A stretch of 62,678 nt of DNA, from NCBI GenBank assembly GCA_016291085.1, contig JAEEVW010000019.1:1-62678 (forward strand), written 5' to 3'. Positions within the stretch are counted from its first letter, which is position 1; every line of letters starts with the position of its first letter. Both the position numbers and the translations under genes were made by a program. Of this stretch, positions 9,306-18,874 are shown one piece after another. The notes under the pieces are model-generated. The model was not told the origin of the DNA. It did no database searches and saw nothing but the letters and a program-made list of their open reading frames with translations. This DNA is from Prevotella sp. (GTDB lineage Bacteria > Bacteroidota > Bacteroidia > Bacteroidales > Bacteroidaceae).

Positions 9306-9335
9306 GAATCCTACAATAGGGAATGCTTATTTTGC

Positions 9336-9373
9336 AATAACCCTGCCTTATTCCGCAACAAGGCAGGGTTATT
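9336..9373 (+). terminator. Stem-loop between convergent operons
   Basis: AATAACCCTGCCTT (9336-9349) and AAGGCAGGGTTATT (9360-9373) form a perfect 14-bp stem with a 10-nt loop. It lies just after rhaD, and the convergent minus-strand operon ends 97 bp further on. The right arm is also the first unit of the tandem array that follows. Confidence 0.6.
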
Positions 9374-9422
9374 TCGTAATAAGGCAGGGTTATTTCGTAA
9401 TAAGGCAGGGTTATTTCGTAAT
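9360..9422. repeat. Tandem array, 3 x 21 bp
   Basis: Three perfect copies of a 21-bp unit starting AAGGCAGGGTTATTTCG lie in the gap between rhaD and the deacetylase gene. The inverted form of the unit precedes them at 9336-9349 and a degenerate copy (AATAAGGGACCCTTATT) follows. No protein-coding role is evident. Confidence 0.85.
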
Positions 9423-9469
9423 AAGGGACCCTTATTCGATGGTGGGGGGATGCTCCCGGTCTCTCCATG

Positions 9470-10081
9470 TTATTCGAAAATCTTGAACGCATAGCCTTCT
9501 TTTTTAAGCCATTCGATGGCTTGGGGTAGGGCAGTGCGGAGTTTTTCGATACTCTTCAGCGAGTCATGGAAGGTGATGATAGAACCGTTACGTGCATAGC
9601 GTTTCACATTCTCCAGCACGTCGTCAGCAGTCATCCATTTGGAATAGTCACGAGTGACGAGATCCCACATGACGATGCGGAACTTGCGCGACAGCCAGGC
9701 ATACTGACCTATGCGCATCCAACCGTGGGGAGGACGGACAAGATTAGTGTGCAGATAAGCATTGGCCTTTTCGACATTATAGCTATACTCTTTGATGCTA
9801 TGACTAAACCCTCCAATGTGGTTATGCGTATGATTGCCGATGCGGTGACCTTCGTCGATAACTCGCTGGTGCAATTCGGGATACTTCCGAGCGTTGTCGC
9901 CTACCATGAAGAAGGTTGCCTTGACACCGTACTCCTTCAGCACGTCAAGAATCCATGGTGTCGCCTCGGGTATGGGACCATCGTCGAAGGTCAGATAGAC
10001 GGCCTTCTCCTGACGGTCCATACGCCATAGCGCATTAGGATATATCCAGCGCAGCCACTTTGCGGGTTGTTCGATAATCAT
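9470..10081 (-). CDS. Polysaccharide deacetylase (NodB domain)
   Basis: This ~203-residue carbohydrate esterase family 4 protein removes acetyl groups from a glycan such as peptidoglycan or chitooligosaccharide, using a metal ion. The metal/base motif TFDDGP and the metal-binding HTHNH are clear. RPPHGW and ITFHDS complete the active-site barrel. There is no signal peptide; an N-terminal amphipathic stretch (PAKWLRWIYPNALW) may touch the membrane. I chose the ATG at 10081. The upstream in-frame start at 10102 lies in a short duplicated ATTAACCAATAACC sequence. The gene follows the DUF2723 gene in the same operon, 27 bp downstream by the longer start. Confidence 0.85.
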   Translation of the reverse strand: MIIEQPAKWLRWIYPNALWRMDRQEKAVYLTFDDGPIPEATPWILDVLKEYGVKATFFMVGDNARKYPELHQRVIDEGHRIGNHTHNHIGGFSHSIKEYSYNVEKANAYLHTNLVRPPHGWMRIGQYAWLSRKFRIVMWDLVTRDYSKWMTADDVLENVKRYARNGSIITFHDSLKSIEKLRTALPQAIEWLKKEGYAFKIFE

Positions 10082-10108
10082 TAACCAATAACCATTAACC
10101 AATAACCA

Positions 10109-13100
10109 TTAGTATCCAAGATTACCACCTTTCTGTTGGTAAACTGTAGCTATTTCTGTAAGTTCCTTCATGTGGCTATCGGCCCATTTCTCGTCGAAGC
10201 TGTCGGCCAGTGCGATGAGCTGCTGCATGATATATATCTGGATAGCGCAGTCGTTGGCAGACGAGTCGAAGTAATAGCCGTTCAGCGTGCAGTACCATTT
10301 CATATACTGGCTACTGTTTTTCCACATGTCGTTCATGATCTTCAGCGCCTCTTTCTGGTTGCCTAGCATGACCCATGCACGAGCCATGTCGAGCGAACCA
10401 GAGGAGTAGTTGTTAGGCACGTTATACGAAGGAACTTGTTTTGTAGTATAGCGCAGCACCTCTTCGGCCTTCTTTTCTTCACCCTCGTCAATGAGTTCGA
10501 GTGCCAGTTTGGCCATGATGCGACGGTGGGTATAACACATGCGCATCACCGTCTCGTCCAGATAGATGCCTTTCTTGTCGATGCCTCCGAATTTGAAGCG
10601 GTGCATGATGTTGTCGTAAGTGCGCTTAGTGTCGAAATTCTTCACGCCGGGAATGTTCTTGCCGCCAATGCTGGTCGTGAAGGGACTGATGCGGTATGCC
10701 AGACCTTCGGTGATGGTGTTATCACCCAGGTTGATGTAGTTTTCATCACCCACAGATACAGCGACATAGATGGGACGTACCCAGTTGCACTCAGCGAGCA
10801 TCTCCAGAATCATCAGGTCACCCTTATACAGAGCATGCTTGCCAGCCAGCGAGATGACCATCTTGTCAGGGATAGAGTCTGATGCCATCAGCATACCGCT
10901 CTTCCGCACGGCCTCCTTGTCGATGGTCATGTAGATGGTGTCGGTAGGTATCACGTGCAGATCCTTGTTCTTCGAGCGCACCCAATATTTCAGCACGTTC
11001 TTCAGTTCAAAGGGATCGTCGCCGAATTGCTGGCGAGCCTGCTCCGGATTCTCGCGATAGTGCTCTAGCACAGCTGCTTTCATTTCGGGCTCTACAGTCA
11101 CATATTCGTTTGTTCCTGAACAATACTCGATACGCTCCCATGAGATGGGTACAGAAGGAGAATCGTAGGCAGGACGGCGCATTTGGTCGATATACCAGTC
11201 AGTCTGCAGATACGACAGGTTGCACACGCGGGCATCGGTACGCACACCTTCCACATCTTGGTTGTACCATAGGGGGAATGTGTCGTTATCGCCGTTGGTA
11301 TAGATAATAGGATTACCCTCCTGTTGCAGTGACATCAGGTAGTTCTGTCCGAAGTCGCGACAAGTGTAGCGTCCGCTGCGGTCGTGGTCGTCCCAAGTCT
11401 GAGACGCCATCTGTACAGGTACGGCTAGACATACTAGTGATACCAGAGATGCAAGAATGACGGGATTCACCTTCTTCAGGTATTGCTTCAACAGTTCAAT
11501 AATAGCAGCTACACCCATACCACACCAGATGGCGAAGGCATAGAACGAACCAGCATAGGCATAGTCGCGCTCACGTGGCTGTGATGGTGTCTGGTTCAGG
11601 TAGATGACGATGGCCAGTCCCGTCATGAAGAACAGGAAGAACACCACCCAGAACTGTCGGATACCCGTCTGGTCCTTGGCATTGTTGAAGTGTTTGGCCA
11701 ACGACTGCCAGAACAGTCCGATAAGTCCGAGAATGAGCGGCAGACAATAGAATACGTTATGTCCTTTGTTCTCCTTCAACTCGTCAGGCAGGAAATCTTG
11801 ATTCCCCAGACGCCAGTTGTCGAGCCAGTCGAAACCGCTGAGCCAGTTACCGTGTTCGGGTTCACCATTGCCCTGCAAGTCGTTCTGACGGCCCGCAAAA
11901 TTCCACATGAAGTAGCGCCAGTACATGAAGTTACACTGGTAACTGATGAAGAATCGCAGGTTCTCCAGCTGTGACGGCACCTTGACGGTAATATGCTCGC
12001 CGCAGCGGTCGAAATCCTCTTCACGTCCGTCGACACCGCCCATCCAGCTTTCGTACTGAGAAGTGTGTGCCGAGCTGTACATGCGGGGGAACAGCATGTT
12101 CTGGGCATATTTGTATTCGTCCTTGGTGCGTACCACGAAGTATTCGTCCTTCTCGTCAGGCGAAGCCTTTTCCTTGCGCTGCCATACGGGGTCGCCCTTG
12201 GTCATAACAGGCTTGCAGTATCCGCCTTCCGCTTCCAGTGCCACCTGCGATGTATAGGCCTGTCCATAGAACAACGGACGCTGGCCGTACTGTTCACGAC
12301 CCAGATATTCTCCCAGTGTGAAGATGTCCTCAGGTGAGTTCTGGTCCATAGGGGGATTGGCAGAAGAGCGAATAACGATGAGAGCATACGATGAATAGCC
12401 AATCATCAACATCAGCATGCAGAGCAGTGAGGTGTTTTTGATGCGTGCCGTAACGAGTGCTTTTCCCTGCTTCTTGTACTGCAGGACAAACCACATGATG
12501 GCCAATACTACGATACCGATGATAACCGACAGCCATCCGTGTCCGTAGAACGGAATACCCAACATGGCCACTGCCAAAAGGAACGCAATGTTCTGTCGCT
12601 TCTCGTTCAGGTTGTGATAGGTCTCGTAGATAGCCCAGATGATGATGCCGATGAGCAGGAAGATATAGACAATCTCGCCCGTGTTGAATGGCATACCGAG
12701 TATGTTTACAAACAATAATTCGAACCATCCGCCTACCTGTACGATGCCTGGTACGACACCATAGAGAACGGCACACAAGATGACAACCGAAATAAACAGT
12801 GCGATGAGGCTTCCCTTCAGGTCGCGCTTGGGGTCGTCGGTAGGGAACTTCCGGTAGTAATACACCAACACGATGGCTGGCAGACACAACAGGTTCAGCA
12901 GGTGAACACCGATAGATAGGCCCGTCATATACATGATGAGTACCAGCCAGCGGTCAGCGTGGGGCTGGTCGGCTTGGTCTTCCCATTTCAGGATGAGCCA
13001 GAATACCACTGCCGTGAATGCTGATGAATAGGCGTACACCTCGCCCTCGACTGCCGAGAACCAGAAGGTATCGCTGAATGTATAAATCAGCGCACCCACC

Positions 13101-13498
13101 ATTGCTGATGCCTCAATGGCAATCATCTTGCTGAGGCCTAGTTCTGCCACTGTGGTAGCTCTGAAGAAGTCCTCTTGCCGGATGAGCAGTCGGCGCACCA
13201 AGTGTGAAATGGTCCAGAACAAGAACAGAATGGTGGCTGCCGATAGCAGTGCACTCATCATGTTGACCATATAGGCCACCTGGCTGGGATCGCTGGCAAA
13301 TTGTGAGAACAGATTGGCTGTCAGCATGAAGAACGGTGCCCCAGGGGGGTGGCCGATTTCCAATTTGTAACCTGTGGAAATAAACTCAGGGCAGTCCCAG
13401 AACGAGGCTGTCGGCTCGATGGTGGAGCAATACACGAAGGCAGCAATGGCAAAGGTCAGCCAGCCTAAGATGTTGTCCACTAGTCTGAATTGTTTCAT
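10109..13498 (-). CDS. DUF2723 multi-pass membrane protein, O-mannosyltransferase-like (GT-C fold)
   Basis: This 1129-residue protein has an N-terminal region of about a dozen membrane helices and a large soluble C-terminal part with helical repeat-like character. The first loop PTASFWDCPEFISTGY, with acidic residues, and the following GHPPGAPFF motif are typical of the DUF2723 family, which resembles GT-C protein O-mannosyltransferases. Family members are thought to move a sugar from a lipid carrier to proteins or glycans at the periplasmic face, but activity is not proven here. A strong promoter lies 24 bp upstream and the deacetylase gene follows downstream. Confidence 0.8.
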   Translation of the reverse strand: MKQFRLVDNILGWLTFAIAAFVYCSTIEPTASFWDCPEFISTGYKLEIGHPPGAPFFMLTANLFSQFASDPSQVAYMVNMMSALLSAATILFLFWTISHLVRRLLIRQEDFFRATTVAELGLSKMIAIEASAMVGALIYTFSDTFWFSAVEGEVYAYSSAFTAVVFWLILKWEDQADQPHADRWLVLIMYMTGLSIGVHLLNLLCLPAIVLVYYYRKFPTDDPKRDLKGSLIALFISVVILCAVLYGVVPGIVQVGGWFELLFVNILGMPFNTGEIVYIFLLIGIIIWAIYETYHNLNEKRQNIAFLLAVAMLGIPFYGHGWLSVIIGIVVLAIMWFVLQYKKQGKALVTARIKNTSLLCMLMLMIGYSSYALIVIRSSANPPMDQNSPEDIFTLGEYLGREQYGQRPLFYGQAYTSQVALEAEGGYCKPVMTKGDPVWQRKEKASPDEKDEYFVVRTKDEYKYAQNMLFPRMYSSAHTSQYESWMGGVDGREEDFDRCGEHITVKVPSQLENLRFFISYQCNFMYWRYFMWNFAGRQNDLQGNGEPEHGNWLSGFDWLDNWRLGNQDFLPDELKENKGHNVFYCLPLILGLIGLFWQSLAKHFNNAKDQTGIRQFWVVFFLFFMTGLAIVIYLNQTPSQPRERDYAYAGSFYAFAIWCGMGVAAIIELLKQYLKKVNPVILASLVSLVCLAVPVQMASQTWDDHDRSGRYTCRDFGQNYLMSLQQEGNPIIYTNGDNDTFPLWYNQDVEGVRTDARVCNLSYLQTDWYIDQMRRPAYDSPSVPISWERIEYCSGTNEYVTVEPEMKAAVLEHYRENPEQARQQFGDDPFELKNVLKYWVRSKNKDLHVIPTDTIYMTIDKEAVRKSGMLMASDSIPDKMVISLAGKHALYKGDLMILEMLAECNWVRPIYVAVSVGDENYINLGDNTITEGLAYRISPFTTSIGGKNIPGVKNFDTKRTYDNIMHRFKFGGIDKKGIYLDETVMRMCYTHRRIMAKLALELIDEGEEKKAEEVLRYTTKQVPSYNVPNNYSSGSLDMARAWVMLGNQKEALKIMNDMWKNSSQYMKWYCTLNGYYFDSSANDCAIQIYIMQQLIALADSFDEKWADSHMKELTEIATVYQQKGGNLGY

Positions 13499-13521
13499 TG
13501 TCGTTGTTTAAAAATTATCCT

Positions 13522-13530
13522 GCAAAGGTA
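13522..13530 (-). promoter_or_regulatory. -7 element for the DUF2723 operon
   Basis: On the minus strand this reads TACCTTTGC, a perfect Bacteroidota -7 box, 24 bp upstream of the start codon at 13498. The leader would be very short. Confidence 0.75.
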
Positions 13531-13540
13531 CTTTATTTAC

Positions 13541-13568
13541 TTTGAACTTTGAACTTTGAACTTTGAAC
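13541..13568. repeat. Tandem array, 4 x 7 bp (TTTGAAC)
   Basis: Four perfect TTTGAAC units lie between the DUF2723 promoter and the GH3 stop codon. They fall near the expected -33 region of that promoter, so copy number might affect it. This is a guess. Confidence 0.75.
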
Positions 13569-13626
13569 TTTATGATTTGTTAACTCACGTTCTTACCTCT
13601 TAGTTTTTGCCTCATACCTCTCACTA

Positions 13627-15957
13627 CTAAATGTTTGGCGTGTCCCACACTTTGGTTTGGGTGCAGGTGACGGTTTGTTCCTGACGACCGATGCGAAACA
13701 CGAAATCGCCCTCTTCCAGCGTCCAACGGCAGTCAGCACCAACGAAGGCGAGCTGCTTGGCAGGCAGTTGGAACGTAACGGTCTTCGTCTCGCCAGGTTC
13801 CAGTGCTACCTTGCAGAAGTCGCGCAGTCGGCGGTTATCGGGTACGATGCTGGCGATGATGTCGCTCGAATAAAGCAGCACGGCTTCCTTGCCGGCACGG
13901 CTGCCCGAGTTCTTTACGTCTACGCTCACGGTGAGCACGTCGTCGGCTGTAAATTGTGACTTGTCAACCTTCAGATTGCTGTATTCGAAGGTGGTATAGC
14001 TCAGGCCATAGCCGAAGGGCCATTGGAGGCTTACTTTTGCATCGTAGTTATAAGCACCAGCCATCGTGCCAACCTCTTCGCTTACCTTATAATCATAGGT
14101 GTTGAGGGAGTTGATTTCACGAGGATAGGTGTAGGGTAGTTTGCCTGAGAAGTTAGCATCGCCAGCCAGCAGATTGGCCAGTGCGTCACCGCCGTAGTTG
14201 CCTGGAATCAGGATGTTAACCACAGCCTTAGCCAATGGCTCGATATCTGCAATCAGACGGGGACGGCCTTCGTTCAGCACCAATACGATGGGCTTGCCGG
14301 TCTTGGCCAGTGCCTTCACCAAGTCGCGTTGGTTTTTCGATAGCCACAAGTCTGTCAGATTACCGGGCGTTTCCGTATATGAGTTTTCGCCAATGCAGGC
14401 TATAATCACGTCGGCCTGTGCTGCAGCCTCGACGGCTTTTTGAATTTCAGGTTCGTTCTCGTCGTAGTAGGCACCACCCTCGTTATAGGTTACGCCCTGC
14501 TCCAAAATGATGTTCTCCTTGCCATATTTATTACAAAGGGCCTCATAGATGGTATTGTATTTCTCTGCCAGATCCTCGGCTTTGGAACCCTGCCATGTGT
14601 AGCTCCAGCCACCGTGCAGGCAACGCATCTGGTTGGCGTTGGGTCCTGTGAGCAGAATCTTCTTGCCTTTAGCCAGAGGCAGGATATTACCCTCATTCTT
14701 TAACAGAACCTCTGATTCCTCGGCAGCCTGAAGGGCAGCGGTGGCAAACTCATCAGAACCGAACTTCTCGAAACCTTTGCCACCCGTGTTGGGCTTGTCG
14801 AAGAGTCCCAAACGATACTTGGCACGCAGAATACGGCGCACAGCATCATCGATACGGCTCATCTTCACCTTACCTTCGTTCACCAGTTCCTTCAGCAGCA
14901 CACAGAACTCCACGCTATACGGGTCCATCGACATATCGATACCGGCATTGATGGCAATGCGGATAGCATCCTTCTTGTCCTTGGCCACTTTTTCGCGCGA
15001 GAAGAGGTTATTGATGTCCGCCCAGTCAGTCACCAGAAATCCGTCCCACTGCAAATCTTCCTTCAGCCACTTCGTCAGGTATTCGTACGAGGCATGTACA
15101 GGCACACCATTGATAGATGCCGAATTTACCATCATGGTCAGTGTGCCGGCAAGGGCAGCCTGCTTGAATGGCTCGAAATACTTTTCGCGAATCATCTGTG
15201 GCGACAGATAGGCTGGTGTGCGGTCCTTACCTGTCCAAGGAGCGCCATATGCAAAATAATGCTTGGTGCTGGTTCCTACGTGATACTGGTCGATGTGGTT
15301 GGGGTCGTCGCCTTGATAGCCCTTGATCTCTGCTACAACCATTTTTGAGTTGACGATGGCATCCTCGCCGAAACTCTCGTAAACGCGAGGCCAGCGCGGG
15401 TCGCGGCTCAGGTCGACAACGGGGTTATACACCCATGGGCAGTTGGCAGCACGGCTTTCGTAGGCAGTAATCTCTGCACCGATGCGAGCCAGTTCTGTAT
15501 TGAACGTAGCACCCAGGTTGATGGGCTGAGGGAAGAGTGTCCCCCCCTGCGTATAGGTTACGCCGTGGTTGTGGTCTAGACCGTAAATATCGGGAATGCC
15601 CAGATATTTCATCGACTTCTTCTGAATCAGTTGTATCCACTCCTGCCACTGCTCTACGCTCGATGCGCGAGTACCGGGGGCATTCAGGATAGAGCCCACC
15701 TTCCACTTCGAGATACAGGTGTCGAGCATTGTCTCGTTCAGTTTCCACACGCGCTTCTCGTTCTCGACAGTCATCTTGCCCATTACGTCCAAGTTCAGTT
15801 CCAACATCTGACCGATTTTCTCGTCCAGCGTCATCTTGGCGAGGGTCTTCTCGACTTTTGCTTCTAGCTTAGCATCGCGGGCAATAGCAGGCCCCTGTGC
15901 AAACATGCTTACTCCTGTCCACAGCAGCAGTGTCAGTAATGTCATTTTTTTAGTCAT
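13627..15957 (-). CDS. Glycoside hydrolase family 3 beta-glucosidase
   Basis: This 776-residue enzyme has a signal peptide (about residues 1-20, ending FAQ) and is probably periplasmic. The N-terminal TIM barrel starts with [12 protein letters not shown] and contains the nucleophile Asp in GFLVTDWAD. The alpha/beta sandwich domain ([24 protein letters not shown]) and a C-terminal fibronectin III-like domain ([13 protein letters not shown] onward) follow. GH3 members of this build mostly remove beta-glucosyl or beta-xylosyl residues from oligosaccharides. It is transcribed alone from its own promoter. Confidence 0.92.
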   Translation of the reverse strand: MTKKMTLLTLLLWTGVSMFAQGPAIARDAKLEAKVEKTLAKMTLDEKIGQMLELNLDVMGKMTVENEKRVWKLNETMLDTCISKWKVGSILNAPGTRASSVEQWQEWIQLIQKKSMKYLGIPDIYGLDHNHGVTYTQGGTLFPQPINLGATFNTELARIGAEITAYESRAANCPWVYNPVVDLSRDPRWPRVYESFGEDAIVNSKMVVAEIKGYQGDDPNHIDQYHVGTSTKHYFAYGAPWTGKDRTPAYLSPQMIREKYFEPFKQAALAGTLTMMVNSASINGVPVHASYEYLTKWLKEDLQWDGFLVTDWADINNLFSREKVAKDKKDAIRIAINAGIDMSMDPYSVEFCVLLKELVNEGKVKMSRIDDAVRRILRAKYRLGLFDKPNTGGKGFEKFGSDEFATAALQAAEESEVLLKNEGNILPLAKGKKILLTGPNANQMRCLHGGWSYTWQGSKAEDLAEKYNTIYEALCNKYGKENIILEQGVTYNEGGAYYDENEPEIQKAVEAAAQADVIIACIGENSYTETPGNLTDLWLSKNQRDLVKALAKTGKPIVLVLNEGRPRLIADIEPLAKAVVNILIPGNYGGDALANLLAGDANFSGKLPYTYPREINSLNTYDYKVSEEVGTMAGAYNYDAKVSLQWPFGYGLSYTTFEYSNLKVDKSQFTADDVLTVSVDVKNSGSRAGKEAVLLYSSDIIASIVPDNRRLRDFCKVALEPGETKTVTFQLPAKQLAFVGADCRWTLEEGDFVFRIGRQEQTVTCTQTKVWDTPNI

Positions 15958-15983
15958 AATAGTACTGTATTTGTAATTTGCTT

Positions 15984-15992
15984 GCGAAGGTA
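15984..15992 (-). promoter_or_regulatory. -7 element for the GH3 gene
   Basis: On the minus strand this reads TACCTTCGC, one change from the TAnnTTTG consensus, 27 bp upstream of the GH3 start codon. Confidence 0.6.
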
Positions 15993-16047
15993 CGAAAAAA
16001 AATCGGACTGACCAAACATCAGCCCGATATATTTCATGTGTTGCTAT

Positions 16048-16803
16048 TCACTTCCCTAGGAACTTGGTGTCGAGGTATTTCTGGAAGGTTTCCTTGTAGA
16101 GGTCGCCGATGGGCAAATAGGTATCGGCATCCATGATGACACGGTTTTTGTTAACCTCCTGAATCTTAGTAAGATTGATGATGTAGGAACGGTGGATACG
16201 CATAAATGTGTCGGGAAGCCGTTCCTCCATTTTTTTCATCGACAACAGGGTGATGATGGGCTTGGGCTCGGAGGAGAGCCAAACCTTCAGGTATTCGCTC
16301 ATGGCTTCGACGTAGCGGATGTCGGAGATGCTGACCTTGACGATGCGATACTCGGTCTTGAGGAAGATAGTGTCGTCGTTGGTGTCGGCGGCAAAACCGC
16401 CGACCACAGAACCGCCATTCGCTGAAACGCTGACGGCGGGCGCGTTGCTTTCCAAGCGCTCCTTCAACCGGTTTGCGGCGCGCTGGAAATCCTGCAGGCC
16501 GAAGGGCTTCAGCAGATAGTCGACGGCATTGACACGGAAGCCTTCGACGGCGTATTCCGAATAGGCTGTGGTGAATACGACGAGCGGCGGTACGACGAGC
16601 GACTTGATAAAATCCATGCCGTTGAGGTCTGGCATGTTGATGTCGCAGAAGATGGCATCAACGGTGTCGTGTTCCAAAAACTCGCGGGCTTCGAGTGCAC
16701 TCTGGCATTGGGCAGCCAGTTCGAGGAAGGGGACTTTGCCGATGTAGGCAACAATTTGTTGGAGCGCCAGGGGCTCGTCGTCAATAGCAATGCAGCGAAT
16801 CAT
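16048..16803 (-). CDS. LytTR-family response regulator
   Basis: This ~251-residue regulator has a receiver domain (residues ~1-120) with the acidic pocket IAIDDEP and the phosphoacceptor Asp in FCDINMPDLNG. The conserved Thr (VVFTTAYSEYAVEGF) and Lys (LLKPF) are present. A linker rich in Ser, Ala and Gly leads to a C-terminal LytTR DNA-binding domain (VKVSISDIRYVEAMSEYLKV and FMRIHRSYIINL). It is the partner of the histidine kinase directly upstream. Either ATG (16809 or 16803) may be used; family members start MIRCIA. Its target genes are unknown. Confidence 0.92.
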   Translation of the reverse strand: MIRCIAIDDEPLALQQIVAYIGKVPFLELAAQCQSALEAREFLEHDTVDAIFCDINMPDLNGMDFIKSLVVPPLVVFTTAYSEYAVEGFRVNAVDYLLKPFGLQDFQRAANRLKERLESNAPAVSVSANGGSVVGGFAADTNDDTIFLKTEYRIVKVSISDIRYVEAMSEYLKVWLSSEPKPIITLLSMKKMEERLPDTFMRIHRSYIINLTKIQEVNKNRVIMDADTYLPIGDLYKETFQKYLDTKFLGK

Positions 16804-16838
16804 AATCATGTACTATTTTAAAATGTACTATGTACTAT

Positions 16839-18035
16839 TTATGAATTAAGTGGAATGGTGAGCTCGACGCTGTAGACGTCGGTTTCGTCTTGGATATTTA
16901 GCGTATAATTGTTGTCATAGAGTAAGTTTAATCGTTGTTTGACGTTCTGCAGGCCTACGCCGCCTTTTTCCTCGTTGGGCTTGTCGGCCTTTGAATTGCG
17001 GCAGAAGAAGAATAGTTTGTCGCTAATTTCCACCTTGATGTCGATAAACGACTCGCGCTGGTAGGAGATGCCGTGCTTGAAGGCATTCTCTATGAACGAG
17101 ATGAGCATGAGTGGCGGTACTACCTTGTCGGGTGCTTCGGCGGGCAGATCGACGCTGATGCGAACCTTGTCGGTATAGCGCAGGCGCATCAGTTGGACGT
17201 AAGTCCGTATGAATTCGAACTCCTTGTTGAGCGGTACGCCTTTCTTGTCGCCCTCGTAAAGTATGAAACGCATCATCTTCGACAGTTCCAGAATGGTGTC
17301 CTTGGCTTTCTCGGGGTCGATGTCGACCAGCGCATGGATATTGTTCAGCGTGTTCATGAAGAAGTGGGGGTTAATCTGATATTTCAGATACTCCAACTGT
17401 TGTTGCAGGTTCTCCTGTTCGAGTTGTTTCAGCTTCTTCTGGTCGTTGCGCGACTTGAAATAGAGTTTGACACCGAGGTTCATGCCGCACATGAGAATGA
17501 GAATGACGATGGCAACGATGTCGTGCTGACCGACGAAGACTGGCGGCACATCGCGCTTCGCATGATGCATTTTGGGCTTCTCACCGTGCATTTTAGGTTC
17601 TTCGCCGTGCATATCGTGCTCTTCGAAGGGTGGGGGCTCGTGGTCGAAATCTCTCTGTTCGAAAGCATCGTCCATATGACGTGGTTCACGGTGCTCTCTG
17701 AGCTCCATCGACGGGCGCTGGTGGTGCTTGAAATCCGGACGCCGGCTGCACTGGTAGAAGGTAAAGAGACCAATCATGCAGAGTGTGAGCAGTGCGTAGA
17801 GCCAGCGCTTGTGGCGGTAGATGAGCAGTGGAGCGAGGATGAAATTATGAACGAGGAAGAGGAGCAGGTATACTGCGAACTGGCGCCATATCATGAACAC
17901 TTCCTGCCAGTTGAAGGCTACTGACGAGTCGTTCATGATGCGTACGTACAGGCTGAGTACGGGTGCTGCGAAGAGTAGTCCCCACAGCACCGCGTAGCCC
18001 GTATTTTCGTATCTTGACTGTTCTTGCATCCACAT
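16839..18035 (-). CDS. LytS/YehU-type sensor histidine kinase with His-rich loop
   Basis: This 398-residue kinase has three N-terminal membrane helices, a long hydrophilic loop (about residues 97-172), a fourth helix, a coiled coil (DQKKLKQLEQENLQQQ) and a kinase domain. The phosphoacceptor is in YQINPHFFMNTLNNIHAL, and the ATPase shows SFIENAFKHG and KGGVGLQNVKQRL. The topology puts the loop in the periplasm. It is strikingly rich in His, Glu and Pro, with HGEEPKMHGEKPKMHH near its middle, which suggests metal or pH sensing. The kinase is the partner of the LytTR regulator 29 bp downstream. The upstream neighbour is a decayed carbohydrate-binding lipoprotein. Confidence 0.92.
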   Translation of the reverse strand: MWMQEQSRYENTGYAVLWGLLFAAPVLSLYVRIMNDSSVAFNWQEVFMIWRQFAVYLLLFLVHNFILAPLLIYRHKRWLYALLTLCMIGLFTFYQCSRRPDFKHHQRPSMELREHREPRHMDDAFEQRDFDHEPPPFEEHDMHGEEPKMHGEKPKMHHAKRDVPPVFVGQHDIVAIVILILMCGMNLGVKLYFKSRNDQKKLKQLEQENLQQQLEYLKYQINPHFFMNTLNNIHALVDIDPEKAKDTILELSKMMRFILYEGDKKGVPLNKEFEFIRTYVQLMRLRYTDKVRISVDLPAEAPDKVVPPLMLISFIENAFKHGISYQRESFIDIKVEISDKLFFFCRNSKADKPNEEKGGVGLQNVKQRLNLLYDNNYTLNIQDETDVYSVELTIPLNS

Positions 18036-18066
18036 AATAAACGGATTTTTCAGTCATTTATTGTGT

Positions 18067-18623
18067 TTACCAGCGTCCGCCAGGCTGTCCGTTGCCACTG
18101 GGGCCGCCGCCCATTCCGCTGTTGCTGATGGTGTTCGAGGCGGTGACGCTGACCGACTGCGAGCCGAGGTTCAGCGTGTATGTGGAGCCGCTCTTCATGT
18201 CGGGTGCGCTGACCAGGATGGTGCCGTTGTTGTAGGAGTAGGGCGGCATGGCGAATGTGGCCAGTGTGGTGCTTCCGTCGCTGACGGTGACGGTGGCGTT
18301 GGCCGCTACGGAGCCGCTGGTGGTGGCGATGCCCTGCGTAGTGCTGCCCAGTGAGCCGTCGAAGCGTCCGCCGCTGCCCGTAGCCTTGACGTTGATTTCA
18401 CCGCCTTTTATGGTCATGATGGAGTCGCACTTGATGCAAGTAGCAGCCTTGGTTTCCAGATCCTCGGTGTCCCACTGCCATTACCGCCCATGCCGCCACC
18501 AGTGTTGGTGCCGCCTGGGGTGAAACCGTTGTTGTTGGTGCTTTCGAACGGGTCGTCCGACGAACAGGCTGTCAGTGTAGCCATTGATGCTACGAGCATC
18601 ATCTGATAAACAATCTTTTTCAT
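18067..18623 (-). pseudogene. Decayed carbohydrate-binding (Cthe_2159-like) lipoprotein
   Basis: The first frame starts at 18623 with a lipoprotein signal (MKKIVYQMMLVASM, lipobox LTAC) and a Gly/Asn linker. It then runs out of frame near 18470. The next frame carries DTEDLETKAATCIKCDS, then MTIKGGEINVKATGSGG, and ends in SGMGGGPSGNGQPGGRW. These segments match the start of the repeat domain and the C-terminus of Cthe_2159-like carbohydrate-binding proteins, which are usually several hundred residues long. So the gene has a frameshift and appears to have lost most of its beta-helix core. A sequencing error could explain the frameshift but not the short length. It has its own promoter. Confidence 0.75.
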
Positions 18624-18657
18624 AATCCTTTGCTTTTTAAGAGTTAATATTCTGTCG

Positions 18658-18666
18658 GCAAAGGTA
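18658..18666 (-). promoter_or_regulatory. -7 element upstream of the pseudogene and two-component pair
   Basis: On the minus strand this reads TACCTTTGC, 35 bp before the lipoprotein start. The downstream kinase and regulator genes probably share this transcript. Confidence 0.7.
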
Positions 18667-18670
18667 GACA

Positions 18671-18709
18671 AAAAGAGCCGGTCCGCGAAATTTATTCAAC
18701 GAACCGGCT
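18671..18709 (-). terminator. Terminator after the helical lipoprotein gene
   Basis: On the minus strand AGCCGGT and ACCGGCT form a 7-bp stem around a 20-nt loop, followed by CTTTTTG. It would end the transcript coming from 19423 and directly abuts the next promoter. The 18710-18874 stretch otherwise holds only short repeats such as CATTCCTCATT and GAATGTTGAATG. Confidence 0.5.
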
Positions 18710-18874
18710 GTTTTATTCAATGAATGTTGAATGATGAGTGTTGAATGTTGAATGGTCGCCTGCGGCGATGATCAATGAATAATTGAGCAGGCTGACCAAA
18801 GGTCAATTCGTCATTCAGACATCGCAGCGAAGCGAGAATAATTCCTCATTCCACATTCCTCATTCCTCATTTTC

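Noticed and set aside
9151..9492. Open frame with repeated PYYEITL peptides
   Set aside because: The peptide repeats come from the 3 x 21-bp DNA array, and the frame overlaps the end of rhaD in antisense. It is not a gene.
18414..18671. Separate small lipoprotein gene and separate Gly-rich protein gene
   Set aside because: The two frames join into one recognisable protein after a single frameshift near 18470, so they are treated as one pseudogene.
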